Shown here: piece by piece, positions 1 through 5,869 of the stretch
Layout of the letters: each line of letters opens with the position of its first letter
Position numbering within the stretch: position 1 is the first letter of the stretch
Assembly: GCA_023459755.1 (NCBI GenBank)
Contig: JAEWSS010000009.1
Coordinates: forward strand, 1-6,570
Length of the DNA: 6,570 bases
Direction of reading: 5' to 3'
From: Verrucomicrobiota bacterium
Lineage (GTDB): Bacteria > Verrucomicrobiota > Lentisphaeria > Victivallales > Victivallaceae
The notes under the pieces: generated by a model
The model's input: only the letters and a program-made list of their open reading frames with translations
What the model was told of the DNA's origin: nothing
The model's database searches: none
Translations under genes and position numbers: made by a program

Positions 1-1214
1 ACGGTGTGCAGACCGCCCTTCCACGCCCAGCCGCCCTGCGGCGCCAGACGGCCGGTGTCGAAGGAAACGCCGCCGCAGAACACGCCGTTTGCGGGATTCA
101 TCAATTTTGCAAAAGTAAACTGCGTCACCCGCCAGAAAAGTTTGAGATAGTGTTCGTCGCCGGTACGCCGCCACAACCGGGAAAAACCGATCATCGCCTC
201 GAACTGCGACCACCAGATCATTCCCTTCGGCGGCTCGACGGAGCCGTCTTCGGAGCACCAGGTGGCAAAATACCCCTGATCGTCAACCAGGGTTCCGAGT
301 TTGCGGCCGAGCCGCAGCAGCGGTTCCGGATAATCGGCGCCCAACGTTTTGGCGGCGTCCTCCAGATACCAGACCATCTCGATGTCATGACCGGCAAGAA
401 TGCGGGGCGGCTGCGGCGGCTCATTGGCGGAACGCGGCGGCCAGCCGAGAAATTTCGGGGTTTTCCACTCGCGGTCAACCTGATTCCACGCGATGTCGTG
501 CGAATTGAGCAGTGTCGGCAGTTTCCGGAGCAGCCAGTCCAGCCGCCCGCGGGCGGCCGGATTGCTTGAAATGCGGCAGAACCGGCTCAACGCCAGCGCC
601 ATGTGCATATTCTGACCGGCGTCTTTATTAAAGTCTTCGCGGGATGCCGGGTCCATGGTGTTGAAGTAGCCGCCGAATTCGTTGTCCCACGCGAACTCCT
701 CAAGCAGCGCGAACGCCTGTTCGGCCAGCTTAAGAAAACGTTCGTCGTGCCGGCGGGTGTAAATGTCGGCCGCGATATACAATACATAAATGGTTGAAAT
801 TGAGTCGGCCGCGGAGTGAAACCAGCGTTCGCCGCGCTTTTCGGAGGCGATCAAGGAACCGTCCCAGTGCAGCCAGTTCAGCCAGCCGAGCGGAGTGCGG
901 AACGGTTCAAGCGAGGATAGCCCGTGTGAAAGCTGCGCCGCCGTCGTTTTGTCATCCGGCTGCGCGGCCAGACGCATTGAATGAACGTACATCACACGCA
1001 GTGTGTTGATAATGCTGCGGCCGTCGCTGGCGGATTCCGGCGGCATCGGGTTGCCGTCGCAGTCGAACCAGACGTGATAGCAGCCGTTTTCGCGGTCGAT
1101 CACCCGCGGCGCGGTCCAGAACTCGATTGACTTCCGGGCGGCGCGTTCCAGTGTCTCCCTCATTCCGGAGAGGTCGCCGTATTCCGGCACAAAAAGCAGT
1201 GATTCCGGGATCAT
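1..1214 (-). CDS. AGE-family sugar epimerase/isomerase, C-terminus cut by the left window edge
   Basis: This reading frame stays open for 404 codons from ATG 1214 to the window edge. It resembles the N-acylglucosamine 2-epimerase / cellobiose 2-epimerase superfamily of cytoplasmic (alpha/alpha)6-barrel enzymes, which isomerise or epimerise sugars at C2. Visible family-like blocks are YHVWFDCDG (46-54), DNEFGGYF (177-184), NMHMALA (202-208), GHDIEMVWYL (275-284), KGMIWWSQFEAM (330-341) and WKGGLHT (398-404). The histidines at 204, 276 and 403 sit where the family keeps its active-site histidines. Known members are about 390-420 residues, so only a short tail should be missing. GHDIE looks closer to cellobiose 2-epimerases than to classical AGE, but the substrate is not predictable. 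Only one base separates its ATG from the lpxB stop (TAA-A-ATG). A weak AAGGAA lies about 12 bases upstream, inside lpxB, so translation is probably coupled. Confidence 0.88.
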   Translation of the reverse strand, partial: MIPESLLFVPEYGDLSGMRETLERAARKSIEFWTAPRVIDRENGCYHVWFDCDGNPMPPESASDGRSIINTLRVMYVHSMRLAAQPDDKTTAAQLSHGLSSLEPFRTPLGWLNWLHWDGSLIASEKRGERWFHSAADSISTIYVLYIAADIYTRRHDERFLKLAEQAFALLEEFAWDNEFGGYFNTMDPASREDFNKDAGQNMHMALALSRFCRISSNPAARGRLDWLLRKLPTLLNSHDIAWNQVDREWKTPKFLGWPPRSANEPPQPPRILAGHDIEMVWYLEDAAKTLGADYPEPLLRLGRKLGTLVDDQGYFATWCSEDGSVEPPKGMIWWSQFEAMIGFSRLWRRTGDEHYLKLFWRVTQFTFAKLMNPANGVFCGGVSFDTGRLAPQGGWAWKGGLHT

Positions 1215-1215
1215 T

Positions 1216-2397
1216 TTATTTCGCTTTTCCTTCCGCCTGAAGCGTCTGATAAATTTTTTCGGCGCAGCATTCAAGCGCGTTGTTTCTGCCGCCCGGGGCG
1301 AGTTCACGCCTCAATTCGGCCATGTCGTTTTCCACCTGTTCACGCCGCGATCCGCCCGGCAGGATGCGCTCCAGCGCCGGAACGATGTTGGCACTTTTAA
1401 CCTCGTACTGAATAAATTCCTCGAACGCCTCGCGGTTCAGAATCACATTGACCATGGTGAAAAAACCGCGATAAAGTTTCACCAATACGGCCGCCAAAAG
1501 AATGGTGAATAAATTCATCTTGTAGACCACCACCAGCGGCAGTCCGGCGATGGCGGACTCCACGGTGACTGTTCCGGAGGCGGCGATGCCGGCCGTGGCG
1601 CGCTGTTGAAACTCCGCGGTGCCGCCCAGCCGCACGTCGATTTCCGGCGACGCCGGGTGTTTCTTCCGGTAATTTTCACAGATCACGCGGCATTTTTCGT
1701 ATATTTTCGGGCGCGGCGCGGTCAGCACAAACCGGAGATTCGGACGGCGCTTCACCAATTCGGCGGCGCTGTCCAGCATCGGAACCAGCAGACGGGACAC
1801 CTCCATATCGCGGCTGCCGGGGAGCAGCAGCACCAAATCGGGGTCGCGCACGATGGCCGGGTCGCGCCGGGCATCGACCATTTCGAGCAGCGGATGCCCG
1901 ACAAACTCGGTGTCCAGTTTGGTGACGCCGTACACCTCCACCTCAAACGGAAAAATCACCAGCATTTTCCGGCAGTATTTCTCCAGCTTGAATATCCGGT
2001 ACTTCTTCCACGTCCACACCTGCGGACTGACAAACCAGATCACCGGAATATCTCTTTTCCACATCGCCTTGGCGAATTCGAGATTGAATCCGGGATAGTC
2101 GATCATCACCACCGCGTCCGGCCGGTCGCATTCGGCGCGGCGGACCAGACGGCGGAAAATGGCGAAAAAGGTGAACAGATGCTTCACCACCTCCGCCACG
2201 CCGACCACGCCGAGTTCGGTGGAGTCGGCCAGCAGTTCAACGCCGGCTTCGCGCATGCGGATGCCGCCCATGCCGGAGATGCGGATGTCGCGCCGGTCGG
2301 CCGCGGCCAGTTTGCGCAGTCCGGCGGCGATCTCCGCGCCGTACATGTCGCCGGAGGTTTCCCCGGAAATCAGCCAGACGTTCAGTGTGTCGCTCAT
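1216..2397 (-). CDS. lpxB: Lipid-A-disaccharide synthase LpxB (GT19)
   Basis: LpxB condenses UDP-2,3-diacylglucosamine with lipid X (2,3-diacylglucosamine 1-phosphate) to give lipid A disaccharide 1-phosphate, at the cytoplasmic face of the inner membrane. The 393-residue length is normal for the family. Signature blocks appear in order: SGETSGDMYGAE (11-22), SGMGGIRMREAG (41-52), the ELGVVGVAEV block (61-70), MIDYPGFN (98-105), IPVIWFVSPQVWTW (117-130), IFPFE (148-152), FVGHPLLE (165-172), LLPGSRDME (191-199), the SGTVTVESA loop (274-282) and VNVILNR (316-322). Residues around 288-315 form the hydrophobic patch typical of this membrane-associated enzyme. The start is the ATG that overlaps the dapB stop as ATGA. 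I see no good Shine-Dalgarno sequence before it, which favours translation coupled to dapB. The product is the first committed lipid A disaccharide, matching the LptF/G-type exporter gene at the start of the visible cluster. Confidence 0.97.
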   Translation of the reverse strand: MSDTLNVWLISGETSGDMYGAEIAAGLRKLAAADRRDIRISGMGGIRMREAGVELLADSTELGVVGVAEVVKHLFTFFAIFRRLVRRAECDRPDAVVMIDYPGFNLEFAKAMWKRDIPVIWFVSPQVWTWKKYRIFKLEKYCRKMLVIFPFEVEVYGVTKLDTEFVGHPLLEMVDARRDPAIVRDPDLVLLLPGSRDMEVSRLLVPMLDSAAELVKRRPNLRFVLTAPRPKIYEKCRVICENYRKKHPASPEIDVRLGGTAEFQQRATAGIAASGTVTVESAIAGLPLVVVYKMNLFTILLAAVLVKLYRGFFTMVNVILNREAFEEFIQYEVKSANIVPALERILPGGSRREQVENDMAELRRELAPGGRNNALECCAEKIYQTLQAEGKAK

Positions 2398-3197
2398 TTG
2401 AAACCGAGCACGTCCTGCATGTCGTACAACCCGGCGGGGGCGGCGGCCAGGAAACGCACCGCCCGCAGTGCGCCGATCACAAAAGTGTCGCGGCTGGAGG
2501 CGCGGTGCGTGAGTTCGATCCGCTCGCCGCCGGTGGCGAAGATCACGGTGTGGTCGCCGACCACGTCGCCGCCGCGCAGCGAGTGCATGCCGATTTCGTG
2601 GCCGGTGCGCGCGCCGACCAGCCCGACCCGGCCGTGACGCACGTCGCTGTCATAATCGAGTCCGCGCGCGGCGCAGAGTATCTGACCGAGCCGTTCGGCG
2701 GTGCCGCTCGGCGCGTCTTTTTTCTGGTTGTGGTGCATTTCCACGATCTCGATGTCATATTTTTCGTCGAGGATCTTCGCGGCTTCGGCCGCAAGGTGGA
2801 ACAGCAGATTGACGCCGACCGACATATTCGGAGACTGCACGATCCGGCCGCCGTTTTTCGCCATTTCCGCGAGTTCGGCGCGTTCCTCCGCCTTGAGCGC
2901 GGTGGTGCCGATCACGGCGGAGGCTCCCGCCTTCATCGCCGCCCGGGTCACCGGGACAATTCCCGATGTGCTGAAGTTGATGACCGCCTCGGCGTCCGCG
3001 AACGCGACCGCGGGATCGGCGGCGATCTTCACTCCGGCTTCGCCGCATCCGGCGACCGTGCCGGCGTCCTGCCCGACCAGCGGACAGCCGGGAATCTCCA
3101 GCGCTCCGACCAGTTTCAGGTCGGCCGACTCCATAACGTTGGCGACCAGCCTTCTGCCCATTCTGCCGGCCGCGCCGACGATTGCCACTTTTATCAT
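2394..3197 (-). CDS. dapB: 4-hydroxy-tetrahydrodipicolinate reductase DapB
   Basis: DapB reduces 4-hydroxy-tetrahydrodipicolinate to tetrahydrodipicolinate with NAD(P)H in the cytoplasmic lysine/diaminopimelate pathway. The protein has 267 residues, a usual length. It opens with a Rossmann nucleotide loop, VGAAGRMGR (7-15). INFSTSG follows (73-79), then VIGTT (95-99) and SPNMSVGVN (122-130). The catalytic and substrate loop EMHHNQKKDAPSGTA is at 153-167; His155 and Lys159 align with E. coli His159 and Lys163. The C-terminal blocks are LRGGDVVGDHTV (207-218) and GLYDMQDVLG (256-265). Ile35 replaces the basic residue (Arg39 in E. coli) that helps bind the NADPH 2'-phosphate. The ATG at 3197 has an AAAGGA ribosome site 9 bases upstream, the best in the window. 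The stop overlaps the lpxB start by four bases. Confidence 0.97.
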   Translation of the reverse strand: MIKVAIVGAAGRMGRRLVANVMESADLKLVGALEIPGCPLVGQDAGTVAGCGEAGVKIAADPAVAFADAEAVINFSTSGIVPVTRAAMKAGASAVIGTTALKAEERAELAEMAKNGGRIVQSPNMSVGVNLLFHLAAEAAKILDEKYDIEIVEMHHNQKKDAPSGTAERLGQILCAARGLDYDSDVRHGRVGLVGARTGHEIGMHSLRGGDVVGDHTVIFATGGERIELTHRASSRDTFVIGALRAVRFLAAAPAGLYDMQDVLGFK

Positions 3198-3206
3198 AAT
3201 ATTATG

Positions 3207-3212
3207 TCCTTT
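3207..3212 (-). promoter_or_regulatory. Ribosome binding site of dapB
   Basis: AAAGGA on the minus strand lies nine bases upstream of the dapB ATG, in the 18-base gap after the DUF4230-like gene. It supports ATG 3197 as the start. It also suggests that dapB can be initiated independently, unlike the overlapping neighbours on both sides. Confidence 0.75.
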
Positions 3213-3215
3213 CCA

Positions 3216-3878
3216 TTATTTTTCATCTAATATAGCATGTCCGTACTGTTTTTCAAAGTAATCCGCCGCGGCGGAACGGAAGTCGCCGCCGGAGGCCATC
3301 ACATATTCCACGCGGTAGCCGCGGCTCTCAAAATAGGGCGACAACGCCGACTTCAACGCCTCGGTCATCGCCGGAAACGACAGCAGTTCAACTTGTCCGA
3401 GGTCGGCCAGCAGCGCGCGGTCGAACAGCAGTCGCCGTGCGGCCTCGTCCTCCGTGGTCCGGGTCAACAGCGCGGCGACCGCCGAATGACGGTCGCTCAG
3501 CACATTCTGCCCGCTCCACGTTACACTGAACACCTCCGGGCGCGGCAGACGGATCGTCACGGTTTTTGCCGCTTCGTCGATCTTCACATCCCGTTTCACA
3601 TCCATTTTCCGAAGGTCGAATCCGGCCTTGACCGCCGCGATCCGGCTCACCACATATTCGCGCGCCGGAAAACGCTCCGTCACACTGACGACGACCTTCC
3701 ACTTGATTTCGCGGGTGGACAATTCGGCAACCGGAAGCGAGGAAAACACCAGCGCGTCGATCTTCGCGGCGCGACCGGAGCCGCCGAACGCTCCGCCCAG
3801 CCGGAAGCCGCCCCACGCCGCCAGAATCACCAGTCCGGCAGCGGCGAACGCCGCAATGATTTTTCCGATTTTTTTCAT
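3216..3878 (-). CDS. DUF4230-like single-span membrane protein
   Basis: This 220-residue protein begins with MKKIGK and one hydrophobic helix (about 7-29), then a Gly-rich linker, so most of it should sit in the periplasm, anchored in the inner membrane. The body (about 40-190) has features I associate with DUF4230: an early segment with LPVAELSTRE (48-57), a strand pair ending in VKAGFDLRKMDVKRD (83-97), and KTVTIRLPRPEVFSV (105-119), the family-like 'charged-residue, TITLP-x-P' element. An alpha-helical stretch follows (about 130-185), with GYRVEYV (187-193) near the end. No catalytic motif is visible and the family function is unknown to me. The ATG is one base after the stop of the 28-residue ORF (TGA-A-ATG), with no obvious ribosome site, so coupling is likely. 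The family call rests on motif memory only; an unrelated bitopic protein is possible. Confidence 0.7.
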   Translation of the reverse strand: MKKIGKIIAAFAAAGLVILAAWGGFRLGGAFGGSGRAAKIDALVFSSLPVAELSTREIKWKVVVSVTERFPAREYVVSRIAAVKAGFDLRKMDVKRDVKIDEAAKTVTIRLPRPEVFSVTWSGQNVLSDRHSAVAALLTRTTEDEAARRLLFDRALLADLGQVELLSFPAMTEALKSALSPYFESRGYRVEYVMASGGDFRSAAADYFEKQYGHAILDEK

Positions 3879-3879
3879 T

Positions 3880-3966
3880 TCAGAAAGTCACACAGCATCC
3901 GAGCCACACCAGTACGGCAATAAGGAGCAGGACCATGGCGGCGGTTTTGAGTTTTTTCATTTTCAT
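3880..3966 (-). CDS. 28-residue single-span hydrophobic peptide
   Basis: A short frame fits exactly between the solute-binding protein gene and the DUF4230-like gene. It encodes 28 residues: a basic N-terminus (MKMKKLK), a hydrophobic core (about 9-23) and the end GCCVTF. Three facts support it as a real gene. Its ATG overlaps the upstream stop as ATGA. GAGG lies five bases upstream of that ATG. Its TGA is one base from the next ATG, so it fills the space between two genes completely. It could be a small inner-membrane peptide. A lipoprotein is less likely, because WLGC is a poor lipobox (Trp rather than Leu at -3) and almost nothing follows the cysteines. It might instead be only a translation-coupling leader. 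I do not recognise the family; a second in-frame ATG at 3960 is an alternative start. Confidence 0.6.
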   Translation of the reverse strand: MKMKKLKTAAMVLLLIAVLVWLGCCVTF

Positions 3967-5840
3967 GGCAGCCTCAATTGTTCGGCCGGCGGCGTCCACA
4001 GCAGATCAAGCGGAGCCGATGGCAGAAGCGTCACCGGAAAGTCGAATATCCGGAAGTTGCGGTAGCGCGCCGCCACCGCGTTCAGCGAATCGGGCGCGAT
4101 CAGAAAGGTGTACGGCTGTTCGGCGTGAATCAGCCGGTGAAATTCGTTGCACAGCCGATTGCGTTTTGCCGGGTCGAACTCGCGGCGGATCGCTTCGATC
4201 AGCCGGTCGCCCTCCGGACTCTGGAATCCGACGAAATTGCTGCCGGAAGGCACTTCCGACTGCGACGAATGCCACAGCTGATACGGGTCCTGTTCATACG
4301 ACATCTGCCAGCCGAGAATCGCGGCGTCGAAGTCGCGTCCGTCGATTTTCTGAAGCATGACCGACCATTCGTAGGCCTGCATTTTCATGACAACGCCGGC
4401 CTTGGCCATGCCGTCGCGCACAATGGTGAGAATCTGCTCGTACGACGGCGCGTCGGCCGGATAGACAACGACAAATTCAAACGGCTTGCCGTCGCGGTCG
4501 AGCACGCCGTCGCCGTCGGTGTCGCGCCAGCCCTCCGCGGCGAGCAGTTCGCGCGCCCGCTCCGGGTCGAACGGCAGCGGCTTAACCGCCGGATCGCTGG
4601 CCGGACTGTCGATATAGAACGGTCCGCTGACGATCCGCCCCAGTCCGTAATAAACGTCGTTCAGAATTTTTTCGCGGTCCACCAGCATGGTCAGCGCGGT
4701 GCGCACCCTCGCCGAGGCGAACAGCGGACGCCGCATATTCCAGCCGATGAAGCGGTATGCCATCTGCGGCGCCGAATAGCGGCGCAGTCTGCCGTTTTTC
4801 TCGGCAAACTCGGCTCCGCCGGTGCGGGTGCGCCACTGGTCGGGCGACAGCTTCAGCCAGTCAAGTCCGCCGGAAAGCAGCATCTGAAAAGCGGTGTTGG
4901 CGTGCGGAACCACTTCAAAATCCAGATATTGCAGGCTCGGAGCGGCGCCGAACGCCGTGCCGATATAGCGGTCATTGCGTTCAAATATCGTCCGCTGGTT
5001 GCGGACGCGGCTCTTCAGCCGGTATGGTCCGCAGCCGACCAGCATTTCATTGCGCCGGTGATCGTCGTTGAATTTTTTTCCGTCGAACGGCGTGGTCTGA
5101 TCCGGCCAGTACAAATGGCGCGGCAGCGGCTGCATCCCCATGGTCAGTTCAAAGGTGCGGAAATACGGTTCGCGCCACACCACGACAAACTCGCGGTCGG
5201 AAATCACGTCGAGCCGCTCCAGTCCGGCGTAAAACTGCCGGTACGGGGCGCAGTTCACATCGGGATTCAAAATCACGTCGATATAAAATTTGAAGTCGGC
5301 CGCGGTGACCGGTACGTTCCGGTATTCGCGTCCCGACTCCGGATCGGTGAAGTCCTGCCAGAATATGCCGTCGCGCAGTTTGACGCGGTAGGTCAGATGG
5401 TCGGGCGACACCTCCCAGCTTTCGGCCAGCACCCCCTGATATTTCTCCGGATTCCCGTAGTTGCGTTCGGCCAGCGAAGCGTTGGTCAATCCGGCAAACA
5501 TCGCGGCGGTAGCCTCGTTGGACAGCAGCGGATTCAAAATTCCGGGGTCGGCGCCGATTGAGGTTGTCATCCGCCCGCCGGGAACCGCCGCCGGATCAAA
5601 AAACTCCAGATTGGCAAAGCCGCCGCCGATCGTGACCGGAACCGATCCGCCGGACGACGCCGCTGGCCGATCCGCCGGAGCCGCCGCCAAACGACGGGTT
5701 TCCAACACCGCCACCCGCTCGCTCAAGCCTTCAACCGCAAATCGCAGCCGGTCCAGCGCGTCCAGCAGCTGAAGCGAAAAAAACACCACCGCCGCCAGTG
5801 TCAGCGCCGCCAGTATTTTCAGAAAAATTCCGCGTTCCAC
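3963..5840 (-). CDS. Membrane-anchored ABC-type solute-binding protein, family 5 (peptide/oligopeptide type)
   Basis: This 625-residue protein resembles extracellular solute-binding family 5 (SBP_bac_5, the OppA/DppA type), whose members capture peptides or other small solutes for ABC importers. Family-like segments include SIGADPGILNPLLSNEAT (94-111), LAESWEVSPDHLTYRVKLRDG (138-158), VTAADFKFYIDVI (178-190), GCGPYRL (269-275), the VRTALTMLVDREKI block (379-392), PFDPERARELLAAEGW (423-438) and NEFHRLIHAEQPYTFL (565-580). An acidic DTDGDGVLDRDG loop (440-451) follows, as in a number of family members. The N-terminus has one hydrophobic helix (about 6-25), a heptad-like stretch (about 24-50, DALDRLRFAVEGL) and an Ala/Pro/Ser/Gly linker. 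No cysteine occurs before residue 197, so it is not a lipoprotein and is probably held by an uncleaved anchor. No permease or ATPase partner lies in the window. The start is GTG; an in-frame TAA directly precedes it. Confidence 0.88.
   Translation of the reverse strand: MERGIFLKILAALTLAAVVFFSLQLLDALDRLRFAVEGLSERVAVLETRRLAAAPADRPAASSGGSVPVTIGGGFANLEFFDPAAVPGGRMTTSIGADPGILNPLLSNEATAAMFAGLTNASLAERNYGNPEKYQGVLAESWEVSPDHLTYRVKLRDGIFWQDFTDPESGREYRNVPVTAADFKFYIDVILNPDVNCAPYRQFYAGLERLDVISDREFVVVWREPYFRTFELTMGMQPLPRHLYWPDQTTPFDGKKFNDDHRRNEMLVGCGPYRLKSRVRNQRTIFERNDRYIGTAFGAAPSLQYLDFEVVPHANTAFQMLLSGGLDWLKLSPDQWRTRTGGAEFAEKNGRLRRYSAPQMAYRFIGWNMRRPLFASARVRTALTMLVDREKILNDVYYGLGRIVSGPFYIDSPASDPAVKPLPFDPERARELLAAEGWRDTDGDGVLDRDGKPFEFVVVYPADAPSYEQILTIVRDGMAKAGVVMKMQAYEWSVMLQKIDGRDFDAAILGWQMSYEQDPYQLWHSSQSEVPSGSNFVGFQSPEGDRLIEAIRREFDPAKRNRLCNEFHRLIHAEQPYTFLIAPDSLNAVAARYRNFRIFDFPVTLLPSAPLDLLWTPPAEQLRLP
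3972..3975 (-). promoter_or_regulatory. Ribosome binding site of the 28-residue ORF
   Basis: GAGG on the minus strand lies five bases before ATG 3966, inside the last codons of the solute-binding protein gene. Its spacing is what makes ATG 3966 preferable to the in-frame ATG at 3960, and it is the main initiation evidence for the small ORF. Confidence 0.5.
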
Positions 5841-5869
5841 TTATTCACCGCCACTTCCGGCCGGACGGC

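Noticed and set aside
6..569. 187-codon plus-strand open frame at the left edge
   Set aside because: It lies opposite the AGE-family gene, whose minus-strand frame carries consistent motifs through the whole region. The plus frame shows none.
1606..2637. 343-codon plus-strand open frame across lpxB and the end of dapB
   Set aside because: The His/Arg/Gln-rich composition is typical of an antisense shadow, and it crosses the junction of two confidently identified minus-strand genes.
3198..3215. Possible promoter in the AT-rich gap before dapB
   Set aside because: The gap is 18 bases and is explained by the ribosome site. I see no convincing -35/-10 pair with correct spacing for the minus strand.
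2385..3230. 281-codon plus-strand open frame opposite dapB
   Set aside because: It mirrors dapB almost exactly and shows no family motif; dapB itself has complete catalytic signatures.
3895..3903. Lipobox in the 28-residue peptide
   Set aside because: The WLGC and LGCC contexts do not fit the usual Leu-Ala/Ser-Gly/Ala-Cys pattern, and only a few residues would remain after processing.
3978..5561. 527-codon plus-strand open frame antisense to the solute-binding protein
   Set aside because: It is rich in Arg, His, Gln and Gly with no recognisable domain, and lies wholly opposite a gene with clear family motifs. Long antisense frames are expected in GC-rich coding DNA.
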